From NCBI GenBank assembly GCA_023443925.1, contig JAEZSL010000364.1, positions 1 to 8,806 on the forward strand: a stretch of DNA of 8,806 nucleotides, given 5' to 3'. The notes under the pieces are model-generated. The model was given only the letters and a program-made list of their open reading frames with translations. It searched no databases and was not told the DNA's origin. The position numbers and the translations under genes were made by a program. This document shows positions 1-6,613 of this stretch, piece by piece (positions within the stretch are counted from its first letter, which is position 1; each line of letters opens with the position of its first letter). This stretch comes from Bacillota bacterium (lineage in GTDB: Bacteria; Bacillota_A; Clostridia; Lachnospirales; Lachnospiraceae).

Positions 1-257
1 AACCGGCAGTGATTACGGCAGGCTGTTTTAGTTTTGTCATGTCCTGGAATGACTTGGCATATTCCATGACCTTTAATACAAGAGCAGATATGCGCCCCAT
101 GACGGCGGCTATCTATAATTTCATGAATCAGTACGGAACAAAATGGAACAGCATTATGGCTTATGGGGTTCTTTTGATCCTACCAACGTGTATTATTTTT
201 GTAACCATGCAAAAACACATTGTCAGCGGGCTGGTAAGCGGTTCCGTGAAAGGTTAA
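1..257 (+). CDS. Carbohydrate ABC transporter permease, C-terminal fragment (MalG/CUT1 type)
   Basis: This is the 3' end of a gene that begins before the window; the frame is open from the left edge (codons from base 3) to the TAA at 255-257. The roughly 84 visible residues fit the end of an inner-membrane permease of a CUT1 sugar ABC importer. They include a segment with SWNDLAY and then a conserved-looking stretch before the last hydrophobic helix (about YGVLLILPTCIIFVTM). The tail, MQKHIVSGLVSGSVKG, matches the family's usual ending (Q+xxVxGLxxGxVKG). Such permeases form a heterodimer with a second permease and work with a binding lipoprotein and an ATPase. None of those partners is visible here. 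A GH31 glycosidase follows on the same strand after a 380-bp repeat array, suggesting the sugar is split in the cytoplasm. The EAA loop that contacts the ATPase lies outside the window, so the call rests on the C-terminus alone. Confidence 0.85.
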   Translation, partial: PAVITAGCFSFVMSWNDLAYSMTFNTRADMRPMTAAIYNFMNQYGTKWNSIMAYGVLLILPTCIIFVTMQKHIVSGLVSGSVKG

Positions 258-269
258 AGATGGAGAATA

Positions 270-298
270 GTGTGAATTATGAAGTGCATAATTCACAC
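270..298 (+). repeat. Perfect 11-bp inverted repeat behind the permease gene
   Basis: GTGTGAATTAT (270-280) and ATAATTCACAC (288-298) are perfect reverse complements around a 7-base loop. The left arm continues the partial unit at 261-278, and the right arm is the 5' arm of the first full unit. The 3' arm of one unit therefore pairs with the 5' arm of the next. No T-run follows, so it is not an intrinsic terminator. It could help stabilise the 3' end of the permease mRNA or be part of the array fold. Confidence 0.8.
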
Positions 299-360
299 CC
301 TGATTTGAGGCAGTAAACCATTTGTTAGCAGATGGTTTATGCCATGGGAGCTAGTGTGTA
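291..360 (+). ncRNA. Array module 1 (structured RNA candidate)
   Basis: The inner hairpin pairs TAAACCATTTG (314-324) with CAGATGGTTTA (329-339): 11 pairs including one G-U, with loop TTAG. The outer arms CACAC (294-298) and GTGTG (354-358) pair around it. They leave an asymmetric internal loop made of CCTGATTTGAGGCAG on the 5' side and TGCCATGGGAGCTA on the 3' side. These two loop strands are nearly unchanged in module 2, while the stem varies. That pattern is expected of a folded RNA with a conserved core. Confidence 0.6.
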
Positions 361-369
361 ATAAAAGAT

Positions 370-442
370 AATTCACACCCTGATTTGAGGCAGTAAAACA
401 TCTGCCAGCAGATGTTTTATACCATGGGAGCTAGTGTGAATT
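370..442 (+). ncRNA. Array module 2 (structured RNA candidate)
   Basis: This is the best-formed unit. The outer stem AATTCACAC (370-378) pairs perfectly with GTGTGAATT (434-442). The inner stem TAAAACATCTG (394-404) pairs perfectly with CAGATGTTTTA (409-419), with loop CCAG. Compared with module 1, the pair C318-G335 becomes A398-T415, and the wobble T322-G331 becomes C402-G411. The internal-loop strands match module 1 apart from one base (TACCATGGG instead of TGCCATGGG). Confidence 0.65.
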
Positions 443-466
443 GCCTCGCGAGATGCATGCGAGGCA
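442..466 (+). repeat. GC-rich 8-bp inverted repeat in the module 2-3 linker
   Basis: TGCCTCGC (442-449) and GCGAGGCA (459-466) are perfect reverse complements around a 9-base loop. A second weaker hairpin follows, AATAGC (474-479) with GCTATT (487-492), and runs into a short T-stretch (491-495). The pair could act as a weak attenuator ahead of the glycosidase gene, but the stem next to the T-run is only 6 bp and AT-rich. Confidence 0.55.
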
Positions 467-570
467 TTAGAAGAATAGCAAAAGAGGCTATTTTTCACGG
501 TTTATGCCAAAAAAGTATGGGCGTTAGTGTGAAAGAAAATATGATATAAGAAAGGAATGCCACGCATTGA

Positions 571-645
571 TTCTTTCACCCTTTTTATTAGTGGCCGTAA
601 CACATCTGTGAACAGATGTGTTATGCAATGGGTATTATTATGAAT
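571..645 (+). ncRNA. Array module 4, overlapping the GH31 start region
   Basis: The inner stem TAACACATCTG (598-608) pairs perfectly with CAGATGTGTTA (613-623), with loop TGAA. It has a further compensatory pair relative to module 2 (C601-G620 in place of A-T). The downstream string ATGGGTATTATTATGAATTG (628-647) aligns with ATGGGAGCTAGTGTGAATTG of module 2. The glycosidase start codon (640-642) therefore lies where the repeat has its GTG. The 5' arm TTCTTTCAC (571-579) pairs perfectly with GTGAAAGAA (529-537) from module 3 rather than with its own 3' side. Confidence 0.6.
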
Positions 646-2643
646 TGTTTTAGAAAAGAAGGAAATAAGTTAGTATTCCGTTATGATGCGGAGAAGCTGT
701 GGATCGAGCCATGGGGGAAGAATAGTTTCCGTGTGCGTTCTACCAAGATGGCGGAAATGCCCCTGGAAGACTGGGCATTATCCGAACCGGTAGAAGAGTG
801 CGCAACAGATATTGTTATCATGGAAAAACTGGCAACCATCGTAAATGGTAAAATAAAGGCTGCGATTTCTAACTATGGCAGGATGACCTTCTATAACCAA
901 AAAGGAGAAGTGCTGTTAGATGAATACATCAGAAACCGTCTGGACTTACATGCGGATTATTGCAGTGCCCTGGGAATTGAAGCCAGGGAGTTTAAGCCTA
1001 TTCCGGGCGGGGACTATGAAATTTCCATGAGATTTGTGTCTAATCCCAATGAAAAAATCTATGGCATGGGACAATACCAACAGCCATATCTGGATTTAAA
1101 GGGAGTTGATCTGGAGTTAGCTCAGAGAAACTCTCAAGCCTCTGTTCCGTTTGCGCTTTCCTCTTTGGGATATGGTTTTTTATGGAACAATCCGGCAGTT
1201 GGCCGTGTAACCTTTGGTAAAAATATTACAACCTGGTATGCAGTATCTTCTAAGATATTGGATTATTGGGTCACTGCTGGTGATAACCCGGCTGAAATCG
1301 AAGAAGCCTATGCTTGTGCTACCGGCAAAGTGCCTATGATGCCGGAGTATGGCCTTGGCTTCTGGCAGTGCAAATTACGTTATCAAACACAGGAAGAGTT
1401 ATTATCCATTGCAAGAGAATACAAGAAGAGAAATCTTCCTATTGATGTAATCGTGATTGACTATTTTCACTGGCCAACCCAGGGGGATTGGAAGTTTGAT
1501 TTAACCTACTGGCCGGACCCGGATGCGATGATTGCGGAACTGAAAGAAATGGGGATTGAGCTGATGGTATCTATCTGGCCGACGGTGGATTACCGCAGTG
1601 AAAATTTCCAGGAAATGAAAGAAAACGGTTATTTAATCAGGACGGACCGTGGATTCCGGATCGTTATGCCTTTTCAGGGAAATACCGTACATTATGATGC
1701 AACAAATCCGGAAGCAAGGGATTATGTATGGAATAAAGCAAAACAGAATTATTATGATAAGGGAATTAAATTGTTCTGGCTGGATGAAGCTGAACCGGAA
1801 TATTCCGCCTATGATTTCGACAATTACCGTTATCATCTGGGACCGAACGTACAAATCGGAAATGTTTATCCGAAAATGTATGCCAAAACCTTTTATGATG
1901 GTATGAAAGCGGCAGGGCAGGAAAATATCGTGAATTTACTCCGGTGCGCATGGGCGGGATCACAGAAGTATGGTGCACTTGTTTGGTCGGGAGATATCCA
2001 TTCCAGTTTCTTTAGCTTAAGAAACCAGCTGGCGGCGGGCCTTAACATGGGAATGGCAGGTATTCCATGGTTTACCACAGATATCGGAGGTTTCCATGGC
2101 GGTAATCCGGATGATCTTGAATTCAGGGAACTTTTAATACGCTGGTTCCAATATGGAACCTTCTGTCCGGTTATGAGACTGCATGGTGAAAGACAGCCTA
2201 TGAAACCGCAGTATGGTACCACAGGCGGAGCAGCTTGTCTTTCGGGTGCGGATAATGAAGTATGGTCTTTTGGTGCGGAGGCCTATGAAATCTGTAAAGA
2301 ATACTTACAGATCAGGGAAAATATGAGAGAGTATACGAGAAGTCTTATGAAAGAAGCTCACGAGAAAGGTACACCTGTTATGAGAACGCTGTTTTATGAA
2401 TTTCCATGGGATAGTTATGCCTGGGAAGTGGAAGATGAATTCTTATTTGGCAGTGATGTTCTGGTTGCACCTGTTTTATATGAAAACCAAAGACAGAGAA
2501 AGGTATATCTGCCGGCTGGGGTACAGTGGAAACAGGTATGGACCGGTGAAACCTGCACAGGCGGACAGACCATCTCGGTTGAGGCACCTATTGAGCAGAT
2601 ACCCCTGTTTATAAAAGAAGGCAGTAAAGTAAAAATCCGTTGA
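640..2643 (+). CDS. Family 31 glycoside hydrolase, probable alpha-xylosidase/alpha-glucosidase
   Basis: A retaining alpha-glycosidase that cleaves terminal alpha-linked sugars; no signal peptide, so cytoplasmic. Numbering is from the ATG at 640 (667 residues). An N-terminal beta-sandwich includes YGMGQYQQPY and the segment around LGYGFLWNN. The (beta/alpha)8 barrel begins near residue 238 (GLGFWQCKLRY). WLDEAEPEY holds the expected nucleophile Asp382, and VWSGD holds the expected acid/base Asp452. RLHGER is the usual GH31 substrate-site motif, and a C-terminal beta domain includes FLFGSDVLVAPV. The pattern DYFHWPTQGDWKFD plus WLDEAEPE resembles alpha-xylosidase-type members more than maltase-type ones (W-x-D-M-N-E). 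An upstream in-frame ATG at 616 lies inside a hairpin without a ribosome site, so I prefer 640. Even there only a weak GGGT lies 8-10 bases upstream. The permease context suggests hydrolysis of an imported oligosaccharide. Exact substrate is uncertain. Confidence 0.9.
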   Translation: MNCFRKEGNKLVFRYDAEKLWIEPWGKNSFRVRSTKMAEMPLEDWALSEPVEECATDIVIMEKLATIVNGKIKAAISNYGRMTFYNQKGEVLLDEYIRNRLDLHADYCSALGIEAREFKPIPGGDYEISMRFVSNPNEKIYGMGQYQQPYLDLKGVDLELAQRNSQASVPFALSSLGYGFLWNNPAVGRVTFGKNITTWYAVSSKILDYWVTAGDNPAEIEEAYACATGKVPMMPEYGLGFWQCKLRYQTQEELLSIAREYKKRNLPIDVIVIDYFHWPTQGDWKFDLTYWPDPDAMIAELKEMGIELMVSIWPTVDYRSENFQEMKENGYLIRTDRGFRIVMPFQGNTVHYDATNPEARDYVWNKAKQNYYDKGIKLFWLDEAEPEYSAYDFDNYRYHLGPNVQIGNVYPKMYAKTFYDGMKAAGQENIVNLLRCAWAGSQKYGALVWSGDIHSSFFSLRNQLAAGLNMGMAGIPWFTTDIGGFHGGNPDDLEFRELLIRWFQYGTFCPVMRLHGERQPMKPQYGTTGGAACLSGADNEVWSFGAEAYEICKEYLQIRENMREYTRSLMKEAHEKGTPVMRTLFYEFPWDSYAWEVEDEFLFGSDVLVAPVLYENQRQRKVYLPAGVQWKQVWTGETCTGGQTISVEAPIEQIPLFIKEGSKVKIR

Positions 2644-2962
2644 TTCCGGTGGAATGAGGATAAAATAAGAAAATATTATAAAAATTTTATTTAATACATA
2701 TTTTTCACAAAGTTACTAGAAGCAGAAGTTTTCATTAGTATTTGTTGGATTTGTTGTACTCTATGACTGAAGTTAAATATTCCTTGGTCTTTAAATACGA
2801 ATGAAATAAAATTTTATTGAAAGAAGTCGATTGCGGTTGCAGTTGGCTTCTTCTGTTTATATAGCATATTTAGAGCATAAGAAAAAGGTAACTGAAATGG
2901 TTTTCTTTTTTGTGAATTTATGGTAAAACAATTATATATTCTGAATTAAGGGAGGTATTATT
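2644..2962. other. Intergenic region between GH31 and Nudix genes
   Basis: This 319-bp AT-rich stretch has no credible gene. It contains a small ATTCC/GGAAT hairpin at 2643-2655 right at the GH31 stop, a perfect AT palindrome (AATAAAATTTTATT, 2805-2818), and the terminator at 2821-2862. A weaker AAGAAAA/TTTTCTT hairpin (2879-2907) is followed by T's. The ribosome site of the next gene is at 2949-2956. A possible Nudix promoter is TTGTGA (2910-2915) with TATATA or TATATT at 2933-2940, but the fit is mediocre. Confidence 0.6.
2821..2862 (+). terminator. Intrinsic terminator after GH31
   Basis: The arm AAGAAGTCGATTGC (2821-2834) pairs along 14 positions (three G-U) with GCAGTTGGCTTCTT (2839-2852), loop GGTT. 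The T-rich CTGTTTATAT follows. It lies about 180 bp past the glycosidase stop and probably ends the sugar-utilisation transcript. Confidence 0.7.
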
Positions 2963-3388
2963 GTGGGAGGATTTATTGTAGCTGTAAAATCAATAATTAT
3001 TTATAATAAAAAAGTGCTGCTTATGCAAAAGTCAGGTAAGGTATGGAAACATAATAAAAATAAATGGGAGTTTGTTGGCGGCTGTTTAGAATTTGGGGAA
3101 AGCTTATCAGAAGGACTTGCGCGGGAGATTTATGAAGAAACCGGTTTAACCGTTAGTGTAGACCGGTTATTATGCGCATCAACCCATGTTCCTAAGACTC
3201 CGGCTCAACAAAAGCAATTTGTTTTTTTATACTACCTTAGTCATACGGATACTGATAAGGTAATACTTTCCGACGAACATAAGGATTTTTTATGGGCTGA
3301 CCGGAAACAAGTAATTGAACTGTTGGACAAACCTATACTGGACGATCTCATATCGAATACAATTTTGGAGGTATTAGATATCGAATAG
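2963..3388 (+). CDS. Nudix hydrolase (MutT family)
   Basis: Hydrolyses a nucleoside diphosphate linked to another group (Nudix family); the exact substrate cannot be read from the sequence. The Nudix box is complete: Gly40, Glu46, then REIYEETGL at 54-62, matching G-x5-E-x7-R-E-U-x-E-E-x-G-U. It lies in a 141-residue, single-domain protein of normal length. The N-terminal strand and basic stretch KVWKHNKNKWEFVGG precede the box, and the C-terminal half closes the alpha/beta/alpha fold. The start is GTG at 2963, fixed by a near-perfect ribosome site AAGGGAGGT (2948-2956) six bases upstream; no ATG fits better. It is probably its own transcription unit, between a terminator upstream and hairpins downstream. 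Roles in clearing oxidised dNTPs are common in the family, but that is only inference here. Confidence 0.92.
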   Translation: MGGFIVAVKSIIIYNKKVLLMQKSGKVWKHNKNKWEFVGGCLEFGESLSEGLAREIYEETGLTVSVDRLLCASTHVPKTPAQQKQFVFLYYLSHTDTDKVILSDEHKDFLWADRKQVIELLDKPILDDLISNTILEVLDIE

Positions 3389-3440
3389 TTTATTGCAAAA
3401 CAATATCTGTTTTTCTTTCATTCCGAAGCATTATTTCGCC

Positions 3441-3467
3441 GGGAGTCAATAAAAATACTCCTTTTTA
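3441..3467 (+). terminator. Probable intrinsic terminator after the Nudix gene
   Basis: GGAGT (3442-3446) and ACTCC (3457-3461) form a short 5-bp stem with a 10-base loop, directly followed by TTTTT (3462-3466). A weaker AT-rich hairpin TATTG/CAATA with a T-rich tail sits just behind the stop (3391-3415) and may assist. The stems are short, so efficiency may be modest. Confidence 0.5.
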
Positions 3468-3504
3468 CGTAGCTCAAACATGTAAAAAACATACACAAGG
3501 GTGA

Positions 3505-3533
3505 TTGTTTGTGCTGAATGTGAATGCTATAAT
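3505..3533 (+). promoter_or_regulatory. Sigma-A type promoter for the WD40-repeat gene
   Basis: TTGTTT (3505-3510) is separated by exactly 17 bases from a perfect TATAAT (3528-3533). The -10 is preceded by TGC, an extended -10 element. The start of transcription would be near 3540, giving a leader of about 110 bases before the ATG at 3651. This is the best promoter in the window. Confidence 0.8.
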
Positions 3534-3650
3534 AAGACAAATTTTTATCATTTGTACTAGGGGGATATATAATAACCACCGTAAATGCAGAGGCGTCATA
3601 CTGCTCAGAGAAGCAAATGATCTTATAAAAACCAGAGGTGGGTAACTTTC

Positions 3651-6104
3651 ATGAACAAGATATTAGAAGCATATAAAGAATTGGGTCTTGACGGAATTTT
3701 TGAGTATATTGAATCCTTGCATGACAGGGACTATGAGTATGAGGATTATGATGAGGACGATACAGAAGAAGACCAAGTCCAGACGGTAGAAGATGCATCA
3801 GAAGATATAGAGGAAGCATATCTGGAAAAGGTTATGGAGCTGGAATACCTGTTGACTGAAAAGTACCGGGTGTTTATTGAGTTCCCTCAGACTCTACTGA
3901 GCGCACTGCATGGAACAGAACTTCTGAATGAGCCTCATATTAAAGAATGGTATCAGTATATGAAGGGTAATCTTAAGAAAGAGCCTGTTCTGCCACTATG
4001 GAAGCAGCCAAAGAAATTTGAAAATAAAATTTTCTATTCAGCACATAAAGAATTCATTCTGGGATTGGTGCAATTGGATGAAAACTGTTTTGCCACTTCT
4101 TCTGAGGATGGTAAAATTAACATATGGGAATATGAGCCTATTGAGGGGCAGCGGCTTGGAGATTTCTATCCGGAAGAGTCTTTGGCAGGACATGATGGTA
4201 AACCGGTAAATAATCTGGCATATGATCCCAAAAGACGGCTGATTGCCAGTGCAGGAGACGATCATAAAATAAAGCTATGGAACAGGGACACTTATGAATG
4301 TGTGGCTGTTCTGGAAGGTCATACAAATTATGTATCTTACCTTGTAATGGGGGATAATCTCTTATATTCTGCCTCTAAAGATTCCAGGATCGGAGTATGG
4401 GATCTGGATAAGATGACTAATGTTACTTATTTGACAGAACATAAGGATTGGGTCGTATTGCTCACCCTTTCACCTGATAACCAGAAATTGATCTCCACGT
4501 CCACCAATGGAGATTTATTCGAGTGGGATGCAAAGACCTTTGTGCTAAAACACAAAGTCAATGAAGGGGGCAAGACCCTGTTTGTTCCGGATACTGACCT
4601 GTATATTGTGAACAATAACCCGGAGATGCTGGGGCATGACGGACATCCGGAATGGTTTCAATGGCTGTCAAATAACCGGATGGTCACGGTGGATCATGAG
4701 CTGATTATTTGGGACGCAGACAAATGGAGCATTATAAAGTCTTTTGGGCAGAATTATTTTGGTATAGAATGCTTCCTCATTATTGATGAATATATAGTTA
4801 CCTTTGAAGGTACTATCAAGGTCTTTGATATAAATAGTGGGACACTGCTAAAAATATATCCTGTTGATAATGAAGATAAAATTCAGCGAGCCTTATTTAA
4901 TAAAGAAGAGCAGATCATAATTACCTGCAGCAACAAAGGAGTTATTACTATCTGGGACTGGATGGAACTGTTAAATGGAGATTCTGCTCAGGGAATCGGG
5001 GTAGATGTACATAGTTTGGAAGTATTTAAAGATCCTGACTCCGGACGCGAAATAGCTTTATGCGGAGGCTTTAGCTGGGAGCTTGCAGTCTTTGATCTGG
5101 ATACAGGGGAGCTGAAGCAGAGAATCCAACGAACAGCGGGTGCCAAAGGCTTTGTGGATATAAAAAAACATTCGGCTACCGGACAGGCAGTTCTGTTGTT
5201 TGAACAGAGTATTGGTCTCTGGGATCCTTTTCATCCCGAGGTACAACAGATCATACCTCTTCCGCAAAAAAGCGAGCCAAGGGAAATTCTTACTACAAGA
5301 CATGGGATATTGGCGGCTTCTCAGAGTTATCCTCCTTATCGGATTAACACAAAAAATCAGAAGGTATTTGCCTATGATAATTACTCTTATCTTGAATTCA
5401 TTGAATCACCGGATGGCCGCTATGCAATTGCCACCACCTATCCTACGGATCTGAGCAAGGATGGGGTACCCTTCGATGAAAAGTTAAAACCGCTGACATC
5501 CCCGGCCATATGGCTCAATTTGGAGAGCGGCAGAAAAGAAGGAGAGATCTGGTACAATAATTTATCAAAGCATATGAAGTTTGATAAAAAAATTCAGGAT
5601 TTCGCGGAAAAGAACTTTAAAAATCACTTTCCTCTTTATCCAACAGCCGCCGCATGGTCCCCGGATGGGCAGCAGGTGGCTATTGGTTTTAACAATGGCA
5701 GGCTGTTGATCTATGGTGTGATCGCAAGGAAGATACAGAATCGGAATGGACTGGAGGCTGGCAAGTACGTATCCTATATGGCATGGACAGAGCCCCACAT
5801 TCTGACTGTCTTCATGAGTGGAACCGCATATGCTGTAGATAGCCATACACTAAAAGTAGTTAAGAGTATAGCTATATCGAAAGATCCTACCTATCATTAT
5901 TCCAGCTTTGGAGGGGGACGTTATCTTGTATGGGGAAGTGGCAAAAGAAAGCTTATCGGGATTTTTGACACACAGGAATTCATCAACAAGTGGACCGTAT
6001 CCCTTCCTACAACACCCAGAAAGGTATTGGTGAATGAGGGACGGCTGATTGTAGGCGGCGAAGACGGACTCCTATATGCTTATGGCATAAATGGTGTGAT
6101 ATAA
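3651..6104 (+). CDS. Large WD40-repeat (beta-propeller) protein with acidic N-terminus
   Basis: This 817-residue protein has no signal peptide and no membrane segment, so it is probably cytoplasmic. Residues 1-24 look helical. Residues 25-55 are strikingly acidic (DYEYEDYDEDDTEEDQ and more), followed by a helical stretch to about 110. From about 125 on, WD40-like blades are clear: SSEDGKINIWE, then AGHDGKPVNNLAYDPKRR ending in KIKLW, then EGHTNYVSYL ending in RIGVWD, and TEHKDWVVLLTLSPDN ending in LFEWD. Later blades are degenerate (LIIWDADKW, TIKVFDINSG, VITIWDWME, SIGLWDPF, RLLIYGV, GLLYAYG at the C-terminus). I estimate 12-14 blades, enough for two propellers. No enzymatic, protease, kinase or NTPase domain is visible. 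Such proteins usually serve as binding platforms; partner and function are unknown. It has its own promoter and a ribosome site AGAGGTGG (3634-3641). It shares no operon with its neighbours. Confidence 0.85.
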   Translation: MNKILEAYKELGLDGIFEYIESLHDRDYEYEDYDEDDTEEDQVQTVEDASEDIEEAYLEKVMELEYLLTEKYRVFIEFPQTLLSALHGTELLNEPHIKEWYQYMKGNLKKEPVLPLWKQPKKFENKIFYSAHKEFILGLVQLDENCFATSSEDGKINIWEYEPIEGQRLGDFYPEESLAGHDGKPVNNLAYDPKRRLIASAGDDHKIKLWNRDTYECVAVLEGHTNYVSYLVMGDNLLYSASKDSRIGVWDLDKMTNVTYLTEHKDWVVLLTLSPDNQKLISTSTNGDLFEWDAKTFVLKHKVNEGGKTLFVPDTDLYIVNNNPEMLGHDGHPEWFQWLSNNRMVTVDHELIIWDADKWSIIKSFGQNYFGIECFLIIDEYIVTFEGTIKVFDINSGTLLKIYPVDNEDKIQRALFNKEEQIIITCSNKGVITIWDWMELLNGDSAQGIGVDVHSLEVFKDPDSGREIALCGGFSWELAVFDLDTGELKQRIQRTAGAKGFVDIKKHSATGQAVLLFEQSIGLWDPFHPEVQQIIPLPQKSEPREILTTRHGILAASQSYPPYRINTKNQKVFAYDNYSYLEFIESPDGRYAIATTYPTDLSKDGVPFDEKLKPLTSPAIWLNLESGRKEGEIWYNNLSKHMKFDKKIQDFAEKNFKNHFPLYPTAAAWSPDGQQVAIGFNNGRLLIYGVIARKIQNRNGLEAGKYVSYMAWTEPHILTVFMSGTAYAVDSHTLKVVKSIAISKDPTYHYSSFGGGRYLVWGSGKRKLIGIFDTQEFINKWTVSLPTTPRKVLVNEGRLIVGGEDGLLYAYGINGVI

Positions 6105-6167
6105 AAGTTAAACACTTATCTGTTTATGTTATGAATTGACAGCTGGTTTCGTTTAATAATAATTTTT

Positions 6168-6193
6168 ACGAGTGCTTGGTACGAGTGATTGGT
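6168..6193 (+). repeat. 13-bp tandem direct repeat
   Basis: ACGAGTGCTTGGT (6168-6180) is followed immediately by ACGAGTGATTGGT (6181-6193), with one mismatch in 13. It lies just downstream of the possible promoter at 6136-6163. It may be a regulator site or a simple duplication. Confidence 0.6.
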
Positions 6194-6426
6194 ATGAACA
6201 ATTTATTAAAATAAGACATTCTAAATACAAAAGATATTGGTACATTAAATTACATCTATATGAGGCTTACTTTTATAAAATGGCAGTTTGGCAGACTTTC
6301 ATTTTTTCAGAGGATTTCTATAGATGTATTTTATTATAAAAAGCAGGATTTGAGGATTTTTGAATCGAACATTCCAATGCGACGGTATGAAAATGTGTCG
6401 TTCCAGCAAATATCCCTACTAAAGAG

Positions 6427-6478
6427 AAAAGTACTGCAAACATCTCCTCCAAAGAGAGAGGTTGCAGTACTTTTAAAT
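6427..6478. terminator. Strong, probably bidirectional terminator hairpin
   Basis: AAAAGTACTGCAA (6427-6439) and TTGCAGTACTTTT (6462-6474) are perfect reverse complements over 13 bp. A short imperfect inner stem (CTC/GAG) lies between them. On the + strand the stem ends in TTTT, and the mirror is true on the - strand (TTTTCTCTTT). The WD40 gene and the HxlR gene converge on it, so it probably blocks read-through from both sides, though it lies 320 bp past the WD40 stop. Confidence 0.7.
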
Positions 6479-6613
6479 ATCTTAACATAATTACTTTTTC
6501 CTCATTATATACGGACAATTCTGCACCTCGAATTGCCAGACCGAAAGATCTCTGGGGTTTCAATCCTGAACTCTCTGCCAGCTAAAAGCTGTCAATTTAA
6601 AAAGGAAAGCACT

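Larger units (their letters stand above)
261..645 (+). repeat. Tandem array of related hairpin modules between permease and GH31 genes
   Basis: The array starts four bases after the permease stop and ends inside the glycosidase start region. Two units are nearly identical with an 80-bp period (about 291-360 and 371-442). From 292-317 and 372-397 they share 26 identical bases, beginning TTCACACCCTGATTTGAGG. A degenerate unit lies at about 491-537 and a diverged one at about 571-645. A partial 3' end of the same unit (TGGAGAATAGTGTGAATT, 261-278) precedes the first full one. Each full unit has an outer TTCACAC/GTGTGAA pair, an inner 11-bp hairpin, and the conserved string ATGGGAGCTAGTGTG. The inner stem changes sequence but stays paired between units. 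This points to a structured RNA, or to a dispersed palindromic repeat selected for folding. I could not match it to a named riboswitch or repeat family. Confidence 0.85.
6105..6613. other. Gene-poor region between WD40 and HxlR genes
   Basis: These 509 bases hold no convincing gene. Short frames at 6260-6490 (+) and 6318-6563 (-) lack a ribosome site or recognisable domains and overlap each other. What can be supported is a possible promoter (TTGACA at 6136-6141, AATAAT at 6158-6163), a 13-bp tandem repeat (6168-6193), and the strong terminator hairpin (6427-6474). A small CAGCT/AGCTG palindrome lies near 6580. The promoter and terminator together could frame a short non-coding transcript. 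Confidence 0.5.

Noticed and set aside
270..298. LacI-type operator
   Set aside because: The symmetry GTGTGAATT/AATTCACAC recalls a lac-type site, but the arms recur as parts of a larger repeat unit and lack the central CG typical of LacI-family sites.
616..639. Upstream in-frame ATG codons (616, 628) as starts of the GH31 gene
   Set aside because: They lie inside or right after a perfect hairpin of the repeat array, have no ribosome site, and the added residues resemble translated repeat rather than protein.
261..645. CRISPR array or insertion sequence
   Set aside because: The units are few, unequal and foldable with no constant-length unique spacers, and there is no transposase or clear target duplication.
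2805..2818. AT palindrome as a terminator or regulator site
   Set aside because: It is a pure A/T palindrome in an AT-rich region and is likely to arise by chance; the real hairpin follows immediately.
6260..6490. 76-codon plus-strand frame
   Set aside because: No ribosome site, no recognisable domain, and its 3' third is the terminator hairpin.
6318..6563. 81-codon minus-strand frame
   Set aside because: It also runs through the terminator hairpin and overlaps the other frame; no domain is recognised, although an internal ATG at 6488 has a weak GAGGA upstream.
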